Part shown: in pieces, positions 1 through 8,819 of the stretch
Layout of the letters: every line of letters starts with the position of its first letter
Numbering within the stretch: position 1 is the stretch's first letter
Assembly (NCBI GenBank): GCA_036268485.1
Contig: DATAUC010000077.1
Location: 134,039-198,038 of the forward strand
Origin: Bog-473 sp036268485
GTDB taxonomy: Bacteria; Actinomycetota; Acidimicrobiia; Acidimicrobiales; RAAP-2
Length of the DNA stretch: 64,000 nucleotides
Direction of reading: 5' to 3'
Program-made: the position numbers and the translations under genes
The notes under the pieces: generated by a model
What the model saw: the letters and a program-made list of their open reading frames with translations, nothing else
What the model was told of the DNA's origin: nothing
Database searches by the model: none

Positions 1-2
1 AT

Positions 3-821
3 TACACCAGTACCGAGGAGCTGCCCCTCATTCCCGGCATCGACGGGGTCGGGCGGCTGGCCTCCGGAGGGCTGGTGTACTTCGTGTTGCCGGACACCAC
101 CATGGGCGCCATGGCGCAGCACACGGTGATCGACCTGCGCCGCTGCATCCATTTGCCCGACGAGACCGATCCGCTTCTGGTGGCGGCGGCCATGAATCCG
201 GGTATGTCGTCCTGGGTCGCCCTGAGGAAGCGCGTCCGAATTACGCCGGGTCAGAGCGTGCTGATCCTGGGCGCCACCGGCAGTGCGGGCCAGTTAGCCA
301 TTCAGGTTGCCAGGCACCTGGGAGCGGGCCACATCATCGGTGCCGGGCGTGACGCCACGAGGCTGGGTCTGTTGCCTGGGCTCGGTGCCCATGATGTTGT
401 CTCGCTGACCGGGGCCGCCGCCGACGTAGCCGAAGCCTTGGGCAAGGCGGCCAGCCATGTCGACGTCGTTCTCGACTACCTGTGGGGAACGCCGGCCGAA
501 GAAGCCATGCTGGCCCTGGCGCGTGGCCGGGCCGACCCCGGCCAGCCACTGCACTGGGTGCAGATCGGCGCCGTAGCCGGCCCTACCGCACAGATCCCCT
601 CGGCCGCCCTGCGCTCCACCAATCTTTGCCTCATGGGGAGCGGACAAGGCTCCGTGCCCACCCGCGACATCTTGTCCGAGCTTCCCGCCTTGGCGACCGA
701 GATCGCCCACGGGACCTTCGAGTTGCACGTGGAGGCGGAACCGCTCAGCCTGGTGGAGTCGGTGTGGACCAAGCCCGTACGGGCTGATGGACGGATCGTC
801 CTCACACCGTCCATGACCTGA
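3..821 (+). CDS. MDR-family zinc-type alcohol dehydrogenase / quinone oxidoreductase, 5' partial
   Basis: The C-terminal 272 residues of a medium-chain dehydrogenase/reductase. The frame is open to the window edge, so the true start lies upstream; an internal GTG at 75 is not a credible start because the segment before it (PLIPGIDGVG) is typical MDR N-domain sequence. The Rossmann fold carries a nucleotide-binding motif GATGSAGQLAIQVARHLGA, followed by the usual D-V-V-L-D-Y strand near the middle. Members reduce or oxidise alcohols, quinones or enoyl substrates with NAD(P)H; the substrate cannot be read from sequence. It ends 17 bp before the convergent kdpD stop codon, so the two genes share a very short 3' boundary. 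No zinc-ligand cysteine cluster is visible in the part present, which favours a zinc-free quinone-oxidoreductase-like enzyme. Confidence 0.85.
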   Translation, partial: YTSTEELPLIPGIDGVGRLASGGLVYFVLPDTTMGAMAQHTVIDLRRCIHLPDETDPLLVAAAMNPGMSSWVALRKRVRITPGQSVLILGATGSAGQLAIQVARHLGAGHIIGAGRDATRLGLLPGLGAHDVVSLTGAAADVAEALGKAASHVDVVLDYLWGTPAEEAMLALARGRADPGQPLHWVQIGAVAGPTAQIPSAALRSTNLCLMGSGQGSVPTRDILSELPALATEIAHGTFELHVEAEPLSLVESVWTKPVRADGRIVLTPSMT

Positions 822-838
822 CTGTCGCCCGCAAGCTT

Positions 839-2044
839 TCAGGATTCCGGCGGCCCCTCGGCCGGTTCTGGGGCAGCGGATTTCGGGGCCCGACGGGCGA
901 TGATGTGGACATCGATGCCGGCAGGAGCCGCCAGCTGGGAGATCTTCCTGACGATGGAGCCGCCGCTTTTCAGCTCCTGCCAGCGACTGCGCCCACTCGA
1001 ACCCACCACAATCTGGGTGATCTGATTGGCCCGAGCAAAGTCAAAGAGGGCCTGGGCGGGATCGTCGGCGTGCACCTCGTTCCAGCGCGCACCGACATCG
1101 GTTGTCAGCTGCCGCAACAGTGCCAGCTGCTCGTCGTTGGATCGCTTGGCGTTCTCGCTCGAGACGATATGGAGGACGTGCAGTTCCCCCTTGATGCGCG
1201 CCGCCATGCGCGACGCTCGCCGCACGATGGTGTCGGTACCCGGGGCTCCGGTGACGCCGACCAGAATGCGCTCGCTGGTTTCCCATAGGACATTGGTCTG
1301 CCGGCTCTTGAGGTGCTCGAGCAGCTCTTCCTCTGTCTCGTCAGCCAAAAAACGCAGGGCCAGTTCCCGCAGCGCCATCAGGTTGTCTTCACGAAAGAAG
1401 TTGGTCAGCGCCTTGGGGACCTTCTCGGGTGGGTAGATGTTGCCGTGCAGCATCCGGCGCCGGAGCTGTTCCGGCGAGGAGTCCACCAATTCGATCTGGT
1501 CGGCCTTGCGCAGGACCCAGTCGGGCACCCGCTCGCGGATGGCGACGCCGGTGATCTGCTCCACGGCGTCGGCGATGCTCTCCAGGTGCTGAATGTTCAC
1601 CGCGGTGATGACGTCGATGCCCGCATCGAGCAGTTCCATGACGTCTTGCCAGCGTTTTGCATTGGCGCTCGCACCCGGGATGTTGGTGTGGGCCAACTCG
1701 TCAACCAACGCCACCTTGGGCCGACGAGCCAGCACGGCCTGCAGGTCCATTTCCTCAAAGATCGTGCCCCGGTACTCGACGGCCTTGCGGGGTACGACCT
1801 CAAGGTCGTTGATCAGTTGTTCGGTCAGGGGGCGACCATGACACTCGACGAATCCGATGACGACATCAGTGCCCCGCTGCTTGCGGCGGTGGCCTTCGTT
1901 CAACATGGCATACGTCTTACCCACGCCGGCCGCGGCACCGAGATACAGGCGGAAGTGTCCGGCGGCTTCCACCCCGTCGGACGAATCGTCCGGGACGGCA
2001 GGGGGAGTGCGGACCGCTTCAAAGTTGCTCTCACTATCAGCCAT
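839..2044 (-). CDS. kdpD: Kinase-less KdpD: KdpD sensor domain plus UspA domain
   Basis: A 401-residue protein covering only the cytoplasmic N-terminal part of KdpD. Walker A (GAAAGVGKT, residues 36-44) and Walker B-like VALVDELAHTN mark the KdpD sensor domain (about 30-240); a universal-stress-protein domain follows (about 255-385). The four membrane helices, the histidine-kinase domain and any KdpE response regulator are absent from the gene and its neighbourhood. Short KdpD forms of this kind occur in other bacteria and are thought to tune potassium uptake; in full-length staphylococcal KdpD the USP domain binds cyclic di-AMP, and a similar role here is inference. ATG at 2044 is chosen over TTG at 2050 because GGAGAG lies upstream. 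The gene is divergent from the kdpF-kdpC operon and separated from it by about 130 bp. Confidence 0.9.
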   Translation of the reverse strand: MADSESNFEAVRTPPAVPDDSSDGVEAAGHFRLYLGAAAGVGKTYAMLNEGHRRKQRGTDVVIGFVECHGRPLTEQLINDLEVVPRKAVEYRGTIFEEMDLQAVLARRPKVALVDELAHTNIPGASANAKRWQDVMELLDAGIDVITAVNIQHLESIADAVEQITGVAIRERVPDWVLRKADQIELVDSSPEQLRRRMLHGNIYPPEKVPKALTNFFREDNLMALRELALRFLADETEEELLEHLKSRQTNVLWETSERILVGVTGAPGTDTIVRRASRMAARIKGELHVLHIVSSENAKRSNDEQLALLRQLTTDVGARWNEVHADDPAQALFDFARANQITQIVVGSSGRSRWQELKSGGSIVRKISQLAAPAGIDVHIIARRAPKSAAPEPAEGPPES

Positions 2045-2177
2045 GAACAACTCTCCGTCTCTCCCGAAACGCAGACTAACGGTGGTCCGAGACGCAGTTC
2101 AATGGCGTTGACAACCTATTAACACGGATTGCCGTTCATTAACTTCGCGTTGATACCCCGGGCACCAAAGTGGATTC
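2045..2177. promoter_or_regulatory. Divergent kdpD / kdp operon control region
   Basis: This AT-richer 133 bp segment separates kdpD from the kdp operon. It holds two copies of ATTAAC exactly 20 bp apart (2118-2123 and 2138-2143) and two copies of GCGTTGA (2105 and 2147). A TTGACA hexamer sits at 2108-2113, but no well-spaced -10 box was found. The repeats are possible regulator sites; no specific protein can be named. Confidence 0.4.
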
Positions 2178-2261
2178 ATGGCTGATTTTCTTACTGTCCT
2201 GAGCATCGGTGCCTTCATCGCCGTCTTCTCGGGTCTCATTTGGGTTTTGGACCGGGTATGA
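2178..2261 (+). CDS. 27-residue membrane protein at the head of the kdp operon
   Basis: A very short reading frame starting at ATG 2178. It encodes a single hydrophobic helix (about residues 4-23) ending in W-V-L-D-R-V. Its stop overlaps the kdpF start in an ATGA junction (2258-2261), which implies translational coupling. I recall similarly sized one-helix proteins in front of kdpF in other actinobacterial kdp operons, so it is probably a genuine accessory peptide of the Kdp complex and not noise. No strong ribosome binding site precedes it, so translation may start on a leaderless or nearly leaderless transcript. Function unknown; it may stabilise KdpFABC as KdpF does. Confidence 0.6.
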   Translation: MADFLTVLSIGAFIAVFSGLIWVLDRV

Positions 2262-2347
2262 GCCTCGTCCAAGGCATCCTGCTCGGCATCTCCGGGGTGG
2301 TCTTCATCTACCTCGGCATTGCCATGTTCAAGCCTGAGTGGTTTTAA
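2258..2347 (+). CDS. kdpF: KdpF, small subunit of the potassium-transporting ATPase
   Basis: A 29-residue one-helix protein ending in F-K-P-E-W-F, the characteristic KdpF C-terminus. In Escherichia coli KdpF sits at the KdpA-KdpB interface in the membrane and stabilises the complex. The start ATG overlaps the stop of the preceding small gene, and its TAA (2345-2347) directly abuts the GTG start of kdpA at 2348, so the genes are tightly coupled. It is too short for ordinary gene calling and is recognised from sequence plus position. Confidence 0.9.
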   Translation: MSLVQGILLGISGVVFIYLGIAMFKPEWF

Positions 2348-4039
2348 GTGGGCTTCTTCTGGACCATCGTCGTGCTCATCATTGCCCTGGCGCTCTGCTG
2401 GAGGTACCTCGGCAGCTACATGGTGGCGGTCTACGAGGGAAGGGTCCACTTCCTCGGGTTCATAGAGCGGCCGATCTACCGGCTCCTGGGCACCAGCCCC
2501 GACAAGGAGCACTCGTGGAAACGCTACGCCGGTTCGCTGGTGGTCTTCTCCGGGCTCTCCATCGGCATTACCTACGCTCTCTTGCGCTTGCAGGGCTCGC
2601 TGCCCCTGAATCCGCAGCACCTGGGTGCCGTGCCGCCGGCCTTGTCGTGGAACACCGCCGCCTCGTTCGTCACCAACACCAACTGGCAGAACTACGGCGG
2701 CGAAGAGACCATGTCGTACCTGTCGCAAATGGCTGCACTCACCGTCCAGCAGTTCGTCACTCCGGTGGTTGGCATTTGTGTGGCCCTTGGCATCATCCGT
2801 GGATTCTCCCGCAAGAATTCGCCCACCATCGGCAACTTCTGGGTCGACATGGTGCGTGGTCTCCTCTACATCGTCACACCCATCGCCATCGTGGGCGGAC
2901 TGATTTTCGTTGGTCAGGGCGCGGTCGACACACTGAGTGGCCCCGCCCACATCCACGACGTGCTCAACGGCGTGTCGCAGACGATTGCAATCGGTCCGGT
3001 CGGCTTCATGGAGGCCATCAAGCAGCTCGGCACCAACGGTGGTGGGTTCTTCAACACCAACTCGGCCCATCCATTCGAGAATCCGACGGGACTGACCAAC
3101 CTGCTCTCCATCATTCTTCTCCTGGCCATCCCGGTCGCTCTGACCTACGTGTTCGGCAAGATGGTGGGAGCGGTTCGACAAGGCGTGGCCGTGTTGGCCG
3201 CCATGACCATCATCTTCGGGTGCTGGGTTGGCTTCGCCGTGGCCGCCGAGCACCAGGGCAATCCCGCCGTACAGGCGGCTGGCCTCACCCATCAGCCATC
3301 CGGGAACACCGAAGGCAAGGAGGTGCGCTTCGGCGTCCCGAGCTCTGCTCTCTTTGGCGTGTCGTCGACGCAGACGTCAACCGGTTCCGCTGACAGTGCC
3401 TACGACTCCTTCACCCCGGTCGGTGGGGGTGCCCTGCTCACCGGCATGATGATCGGTGAGGTGACTCCCGGCGGAGTCGGCAGTGGGATGTACACCATCT
3501 TGATCTACGCCATCATCGCCGTCTTCTTAGGTGGCCTCATGGTCGGCCGAACACCGGAATATTTGGGGAAGAAAATTCAGACCACGGAGGTGAAGCTGGC
3601 CGGTCTGGGGTCACTGGTTATGCCGATTGCCGTGCTGGCCGTCACCGCGGTGGCCTTGTCCCTCCATGCCGGCCGGGTGGCTCCGGAGAACGCTGGACCA
3701 CATGGCTTCACCGAAATCCTCTATGCGCTCACCTCACAGGGGAACAACAACGGTTCTGCGTTCGGTGGCCTAACCGGCGATACCACCTTCTACAACGTGC
3801 TCGGTGGTATCGACATGCTGATCGGTCGCTTCGGGATCATGATCCCGGCCCTGGCCCTCGGCGGCGTCCTGGCCGCCAAGAACACGGTGCCGGCTGGTGC
3901 CGGAACCTTCCGAACCGACAGTCCAATGTTCGTCGGGCTCCTCATCGGTGTGATCCTCATCATCGGTGGCCTCACCTTCTTCCCCGCCGTCTCGCTCGGG
4001 CCCATCGTCGAGCAGTTCAGTCACGGAAAGTTCTTCTAA
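2348..4039 (+). CDS. kdpA: KdpA, potassium-binding channel-like subunit of K+-ATPase
   Basis: A 563-residue polytopic membrane protein, normal length for KdpA. It forms the ion-selective pore of the high-affinity KdpFABC pump, descended from the superfamily of K+ transporters. Filter-loop signatures are visible: the region around QNYGGEETMSYLSQ, then TNGGGFFNTNSAHPFENP, GGVGSGMY and GNNNGSAFGG, corresponding to the four pore loops. Start is GTG at 2348, immediately after the kdpF stop. The stop overlaps the kdpB start by one base (TAATG). Expressed under potassium limitation in other bacteria; the controlling factor here is not identifiable. Confidence 0.97.
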   Translation: MGFFWTIVVLIIALALCWRYLGSYMVAVYEGRVHFLGFIERPIYRLLGTSPDKEHSWKRYAGSLVVFSGLSIGITYALLRLQGSLPLNPQHLGAVPPALSWNTAASFVTNTNWQNYGGEETMSYLSQMAALTVQQFVTPVVGICVALGIIRGFSRKNSPTIGNFWVDMVRGLLYIVTPIAIVGGLIFVGQGAVDTLSGPAHIHDVLNGVSQTIAIGPVGFMEAIKQLGTNGGGFFNTNSAHPFENPTGLTNLLSIILLLAIPVALTYVFGKMVGAVRQGVAVLAAMTIIFGCWVGFAVAAEHQGNPAVQAAGLTHQPSGNTEGKEVRFGVPSSALFGVSSTQTSTGSADSAYDSFTPVGGGALLTGMMIGEVTPGGVGSGMYTILIYAIIAVFLGGLMVGRTPEYLGKKIQTTEVKLAGLGSLVMPIAVLAVTAVALSLHAGRVAPENAGPHGFTEILYALTSQGNNNGSAFGGLTGDTTFYNVLGGIDMLIGRFGIMIPALALGGVLAAKNTVPAGAGTFRTDSPMFVGLLIGVILIIGGLTFFPAVSLGPIVEQFSHGKFF

Positions 4040-6102
4040 TGACCACCGTCACCGCAACGCCCGCCCCGTCCAGTTCCGCGCCTCACGGCGTGGCCCAGGC
4101 CCGAGGACTCTTTGACCCGAAGATCCTCAAGGAGGCTCTCGTCGGCTCCATCACCAAGTTGGATCCCCGGGTGCAGATCAAAAACCCGGTCATGTTTGTC
4201 GTGCTCATCGGCTCCGTCGTCACGCTCATTGAGTCGATCGCCCATCCGGGAAAATTCAACTGGTCCATCACCATCTGGCTGATCCTCACCGTCATCTTCG
4301 CCAACTTCGCCGAAGCCATGGCCGAAGGTCGGGGCAAGGCCCAGGCGTCTGCATTGCGCAAGATGCGCTCCGAGACCATGGCCCGGCGACTCTTGCCCGA
4401 CGGCAGCGAGGAGCTGGTGGCTGCGGCGTCGCTGGCCAAGGACGACCTCGTCGTCTGTGAGGCCGGCGACCATATCCCCTCCGACGGCGAGATCGTGGAG
4501 GGCGTGGCCTCGGTTGACGAGTCGGCCATCACCGGTGAGTCGGCGCCGGTCATCCGTGAGTCAGGTGGCGATCGCTCCGCGGTGACCGGTGGCACCACGG
4601 TGCTGTCAGACCGCATTGTGGTGCGTATCACGGCGGAAGCCGGAAAGACCTTCTTGGACCGCATGATTTCGTTGGTCGAGGGAGCCAACCGCCAGAAGAC
4701 GCCCAACGAGATCGCACTGACCATCCTGTTGGCCGTGCTGACGATCATCATCCTGCCCGTGGTCGTCGTCCTCCAGCCGTTTGGTCATTACGCCGGGGCC
4801 ACCGTGTCCGTTGTAATTCTCGTCTCGCTTTTGGTCTGCCTCATTCCGACCACCATCGGAGCCCTGCTCTCGGCCATCGGCATCGCTGGTATGGACCGTC
4901 TGGTGCAGAAGAACGTGCTGGCCATGAGTGGACGGGCCGTGGAGGCCGCCGGGGACGTGCAGACCCTGTTGTTGGATAAGACGGGGACGATCACCTTGGG
5001 AAACCGCATGGCTTCTGACTTCTTTCCGGCGTCGGGTCACACCGAGCAGGAGGTGGCCGACGCAGCCCAGATGGCGTCCCTGGCCGATGAGACGCCCGAG
5101 GGTCGTTCCATCGTGGTCTTGGCCAAGGAGCGGTTCAACATCCGCCAGCGTGACCTCAGCGTCGACCATGAGTTCGTTCCTTTCACCGCCACGACCCGCA
5201 TGTCGGGACTCAACGTCGACGGCCGCCAGATCCGCAAGGGTGCGGCCGAGTCGGTGCGCCAGTGGGTGCTCGATCAGGGCGGTGTGGTTCCCGACGGACT
5301 GCAGGACATCGTCGATCGCATAGCCCGGGCCGGCTCCACGCCATTGGTCGTGGCGGAGGACGCCAACATCCTCGGTGTCATTGAGCTCAAGGACGTCGTC
5401 AAGGAGGGCATTAAGGAGCGCTTCGCCGAACTGCGAGCGTCCGGCATCCGCACCATCATGATCACCGGCGACAACCCGCTGACCGCGGCCGCCATCGCTC
5501 AGGAGGCGGGGGTCGACGACTTTCTGGCCGAGGCCACTCCTGAAGCAAAAATGGAGCTCATCAAGGCCGAGCAGCAGGGGGGCAAGCTCGTGGCCATGAC
5601 CGGCGACGGCACCAACGATGCCCCTGCGTTGGCTCAAGCCGACGTCGGCGTGGCCATGAATACCGGCACCACGGCGGCCAAAGAAGCCGGCAACATGGTC
5701 GACCTCGACTCGAACCCGACCAAGTTGATCGACGTGGTGGAGATCGGCAAGCAGCTGCTCATCACCCGTGGATCCCTGACCACCTTCTCGATCGCCAATG
5801 ACGTGGCCAAGTACTTCGCCATCATTCCAGCGCTGTTCGTCATCACCTACCCGCAGATCAAGTCCCTGAATATCTTGCACCTGCACAATGCGCAGAGTGC
5901 TGTGCTCTCAGCGGTGATCTTCAATGCCCTAGTCATCGTGGCGCTCATCCCGCTGGCTCTGCGCGGCGTCAAATGGCGTCCGTCCGGTGCCGCGTCCATC
6001 CTGCGGCGCAACGTCTTCATCTACGGCGTGGGTGGCGTGATTGCACCCTTCATCTTCATCAAGTTGATCGACCTCGTACTCACGGCGCTGCACGCCTACT
6101 AA
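4039..6102 (+). CDS. kdpB: KdpB, P-type ATPase subunit of the K+ pump
   Basis: A 687-residue P-type ATPase energising potassium import. The phosphorylated aspartate lies in DKTGTIT (Asp at about residue 313). The actuator-domain loop is TGESAPV, and the hinge motif is TGDGTNDAPAL followed by ADVGVAMNTGT. Membrane helices M1-M6 are recognisable, including the PTTIGALLSAIG segment. It overlaps the kdpA stop by one base and is followed after 12 bp by kdpC. Length and motifs match the family with nothing missing. Confidence 0.98.
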   Translation: MTTVTATPAPSSSAPHGVAQARGLFDPKILKEALVGSITKLDPRVQIKNPVMFVVLIGSVVTLIESIAHPGKFNWSITIWLILTVIFANFAEAMAEGRGKAQASALRKMRSETMARRLLPDGSEELVAAASLAKDDLVVCEAGDHIPSDGEIVEGVASVDESAITGESAPVIRESGGDRSAVTGGTTVLSDRIVVRITAEAGKTFLDRMISLVEGANRQKTPNEIALTILLAVLTIIILPVVVVLQPFGHYAGATVSVVILVSLLVCLIPTTIGALLSAIGIAGMDRLVQKNVLAMSGRAVEAAGDVQTLLLDKTGTITLGNRMASDFFPASGHTEQEVADAAQMASLADETPEGRSIVVLAKERFNIRQRDLSVDHEFVPFTATTRMSGLNVDGRQIRKGAAESVRQWVLDQGGVVPDGLQDIVDRIARAGSTPLVVAEDANILGVIELKDVVKEGIKERFAELRASGIRTIMITGDNPLTAAAIAQEAGVDDFLAEATPEAKMELIKAEQQGGKLVAMTGDGTNDAPALAQADVGVAMNTGTTAAKEAGNMVDLDSNPTKLIDVVEIGKQLLITRGSLTTFSIANDVAKYFAIIPALFVITYPQIKSLNILHLHNAQSAVLSAVIFNALVIVALIPLALRGVKWRPSGAASILRRNVFIYGVGGVIAPFIFIKLIDLVLTALHAY

Positions 6103-6114
6103 GGACCATTAACC

Positions 6115-6744
6115 ATGCTCGCTCAACTCCGCCGTTCCGCCATCTTGTGCCTGATCTGCCTCGTTCTCTTCGGGTTGGCCTACCCACTCCTCGGGGTGGG
6201 CCTGTCGCGGAGCCTGTTCAGACATCAAGCCGACGGATCCATCACCGCCAATGGATCGACTCTCATCGGACAGAACTGGTCCGACACGAAGTGCCCTGGG
6301 CATCCCCTCGGGAGCTGCGTCTTCCAGGGTCGGCCTGACGACCTGGGTCCCTATGCCAGTGCCACCCTGAACCCGGCCGAGCACCCCGGGGACGACCCGC
6401 TGGTGGCCAACGGTGTGGCCGGAGAATCAGGGGCAACCAATCTGGGCCCGCGCTCGGCTGAATTGGAGAAGTACACCAAGGAACTCGTGGCGTACTGGCA
6501 CACGCGCGGCGTCAACCCGACGTCGGATCTGGTGACAACCTCGGGTAGCGGTATCGATCCCGATATCACCCCGGATGATGCCCGAGCCGAAATTCCCATG
6601 GTGGCCGGGGCGACCGGACTGTCGGACGCCGCACTCTCACGCCTGATCGATCAGCAAACACAAGGTCCTGAGTTGGGATTCCTCGGTTCTCCCTACATCG
6701 ACGTGCTGCAGCTGAACGAGGCACTCGCGCACTTGAAGAGTTGA
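6115..6744 (+). CDS. kdpC: KdpC, chaperone-like subunit of the K+ pump
   Basis: A 209-residue protein with one N-terminal membrane helix (about residues 9-30) and a periplasmic-side domain. Family signatures are GSTLIGQNW, FQGRP, and the C-terminal QTQGPELGFLGSPYIDVLQLN. KdpC increases ATP affinity of KdpB in the assembled pump. The start ATG has an AAGGA a short distance upstream. It is the last canonical gene of the kdp operon. Confidence 0.96.
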   Translation: MLAQLRRSAILCLICLVLFGLAYPLLGVGLSRSLFRHQADGSITANGSTLIGQNWSDTKCPGHPLGSCVFQGRPDDLGPYASATLNPAEHPGDDPLVANGVAGESGATNLGPRSAELEKYTKELVAYWHTRGVNPTSDLVTTSGSGIDPDITPDDARAEIPMVAGATGLSDAALSRLIDQQTQGPELGFLGSPYIDVLQLNEALAHLKS

Positions 6745-6754
6745 CGTAGGAGAG

Positions 6755-7001
6755 ATGAATCTCGCCCTTGTTGCCTTTGGCGTCCCGACCCTGTTGCTCT
6801 ACGGGTTGTCCCTGGTGCTTGTCATGTGGACGGTGGTCGACCTGGCCAGGAGGCCCGTCACCCAACTGCCAGCGGGAAGAATAGCCGTATGGATCATGGG
6901 GGGCGGTCGTCGGGTGGCTCTTCTTCGGCATTGTCGGTGCGTTTGTCGCCCTGGTCTATCTCGTAGGCCCGCGCCGGCAGATGAACGCTGGCCGGTGGTA
7001 G
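6755..7001 (+). pseudogene. Small PLDc_N-like membrane protein with a frameshift in a G6 run
   Basis: The frame opens at ATG 6755 with a good TAGGAGAG site, 10 bp after kdpC, and encodes a membrane helix followed by VVDLARRPVTQLP. At 6898-6903 a run of six Gs breaks the frame: as written the protein runs into unrelated sequence to 7057. Removing one G joins the first half to AVVGWLFFGIVGAFVALVYL, a second helix, and V-G-P-R-R-Q-M-N-A-G-R-W, ending at TAG 6999-7001. The restored two-helix protein of about 81 residues resembles the phospholipase-D N-terminal-like (PLDc_N) small membrane family. The lesion is a homopolymer length difference, so it may be a sequencing error and the gene may be intact. 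Function unknown; position suggests co-transcription with kdp. Confidence 0.65.
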
Positions 7002-7021
7002 GTGATGTGCCGTTCGATCAG

Positions 7022-7207
7022 CTAGCCCCGGTGGAGGTCGAGATCATCGCCCAATGACGCTTCCGCATCGTCAAGCGGCTCGACGCGATCTGCGTCGGGC
7101 ACGAGGGCAACGGGCTCGGTGACGACCGGCATTTCCTGCTCCAAAGCATCGGCTTCGGGCCGGGCCGCATCGTGGTGGTGTTGGCGGGGATCCTCGGGCG
7201 TGGTCAT
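7022..7207 (-). CDS. Possible small acidic hypothetical protein
   Basis: A 61-residue open frame starting at ATG 7207, rich in Glu, Asp and Pro and lacking hydrophobic segments. No family is recognised, and no convincing ribosome binding site precedes the start. It fills the otherwise gene-free stretch between the kdp operon and the catalase gene. It may be a chance frame in GC-rich DNA. Confidence 0.25.
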   Translation of the reverse strand: MTTPEDPRQHHHDAARPEADALEQEMPVVTEPVALVPDADRVEPLDDAEASLGDDLDLHRG

Positions 7208-7351
7208 CTCATGTCTGTTCCCCAATCGAGTGGCTGGCATGCACCTAGTTGACACCGGGATTGCGACCGCTCCGACTGCCTGAGGTGGGGCCGGCGGATG
7301 AAAGGCGGGTCAACGGGGAATAGGGGTACTGACGACCGAGGAGCGGATGCC

Positions 7352-8815
7352 ATGAGCAGACCTGAAGAGCCATTCACCACGAGCGACGCCGGCATTCCGG
7401 CCGGGAGCGACGAGTATTCACTCACCGTTGGCCCAGCGGGACCGATCCTGCTGCAGGACACCTATCTGGTGCAGAAGATGCAGCAGTTCAACCGGGAGCG
7501 CATTCCCGAGCGGGTGGTGCACGCCAAGGGAGGTGGCGCCTTCGGGTTCTTCGAAGCGACCGAAGATGTGTCGGATCTGACCAGTGCCGTGTTGTTTCGC
7601 AAGGGAGCGCGCACCGAGATGTTGGCTCGGTTCTCGACCGTGGCGGGGGAGCGTGGGTACGCCGACACCACTCGCGACCCCAGGGGATTTGCGCTGAAGT
7701 TCTACACGGAAATGGGCAACTACGACATGGTCGGGAACAACACGCCCGTGTTCTTCGTCCGGGACCCGCAGAAGTTCCAGGACTTCATCCACTCGCAAAA
7801 GCGCCGAGCCGACAACAATCTGCGTGACAACAACATGCAATGGGATTTCTGGACCCTCTCGCCGGAGTCGGCCCATCAGGTGACCTGGCTCATGGGGGAC
7901 CGCGGTCTGCCCAAGACCTGGCGTCACATGAACGGGTACTCAAGTCACACCTACATGTGGATCAATGCCGCCGGCCAACGCTCATGGGTCAAGTACCACT
8001 TCAAGACCGATCAGGGTGTGGAGCACCTGACCGAGGATGAAGGTCATGCGTTGGCTGGCCAGAATCCGGATCATCACCTGGAGGATCTCTTCCGCGCCAT
8101 CAAATCCGGGGACCACCCGAGTTGGACTCTCTACGTCCAGGTCATGCCCCTCGACGATGCCGCTGACTACCGCTTCAATCCCTTTGACCTGACCAAGGTC
8201 TGGCCCCATGGTGACTATCCGTTGCGGAAGGTCGGGAACATGGTGCTGGATCGCAACCCGGCCAACTATTTTGCCGAGATTGAGCAGGCCACGTTCGAGC
8301 CGTCGAACATGATTCCGGGCGTCGGCCCGTCGCCGGACAAGATGCTGCTGGCTCGGCTGTTCAGCTATCACGACACCCACCTGCACCGGGTGGGACCGAA
8401 TGCGCAGCACCTCCCCGTCAACCAGGCCAAGAACGCCACCGTCCATACGTACAACCGGGACGGCGCCATGCGGGCTGAAAATCCTCCCGACCCGGTCTAT
8501 GCCCCCAACTCGTACGGGGGTCCCGTCGCGCAGCCCGAAATCTACGGCGCTGATCCGTCATGGTCCGTCTCGGGGGAGATCGTCCGCAGCGCCTATGAGG
8601 CCCATCGCGAGGACGACGATTTCGGGCAGGCCAATGCCATGGTCAACGTGGCGATGGATGACGAGGCCCGTGCTCGCTTGGTCTCCAACGTCGTCGGCCA
8701 TGTCCGGCAAGGGGTCGAAGAGCCCGTCTTGTCACGGGTGTTTGACTACTGGCGCAAGATCGACAAGACGGTCGGTGACCTGATTGAAGAAGGGGTCCGC
8801 CGTCCGGCGAAGTGA
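7352..8815 (+). CDS. katA: Monofunctional heme catalase, small-subunit clade
   Basis: A 487-residue catalase that dismutates hydrogen peroxide to water and oxygen in the cytoplasm. Distal histidine lies in RIPERVVHAKG (His57), the active-site asparagine in YDMVGNNTPVFFVRD, and the proximal heme tyrosine in RLFSYHDTHLHRVG. The length fits the clade without a C-terminal amidotransferase-like domain. ATG at 7352 is chosen because GAGGAGCG precedes it; the longer frame from 7298 lacks this. It converges on the encapsulin gene, with only 4 bp between the two stop codons. A second, large-subunit catalase is present at 57587-59671. Confidence 0.95.
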   Translation: MSRPEEPFTTSDAGIPAGSDEYSLTVGPAGPILLQDTYLVQKMQQFNRERIPERVVHAKGGGAFGFFEATEDVSDLTSAVLFRKGARTEMLARFSTVAGERGYADTTRDPRGFALKFYTEMGNYDMVGNNTPVFFVRDPQKFQDFIHSQKRRADNNLRDNNMQWDFWTLSPESAHQVTWLMGDRGLPKTWRHMNGYSSHTYMWINAAGQRSWVKYHFKTDQGVEHLTEDEGHALAGQNPDHHLEDLFRAIKSGDHPSWTLYVQVMPLDDAADYRFNPFDLTKVWPHGDYPLRKVGNMVLDRNPANYFAEIEQATFEPSNMIPGVGPSPDKMLLARLFSYHDTHLHRVGPNAQHLPVNQAKNATVHTYNRDGAMRAENPPDPVYAPNSYGGPVAQPEIYGADPSWSVSGEIVRSAYEAHREDDDFGQANAMVNVAMDDEARARLVSNVVGHVRQGVEEPVLSRVFDYWRKIDKTVGDLIEEGVRRPAK

Positions 8816-8819
8816 CGCT

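Noticed and set aside
294..728. Long minus-strand frame inside the MDR gene
   Set aside because: Antisense shadow of a clear oxidoreductase; no family features or start signal.
2099..3292. 397-codon minus-strand frame opposite kdpA
   Set aside because: Low-complexity His/Gly/Glu-rich antisense of a conserved gene; typical GC-rich shadow.
4606..5886. 426-codon minus-strand frame opposite kdpB
   Set aside because: Antisense shadow of kdpB with no recognisable protein features.
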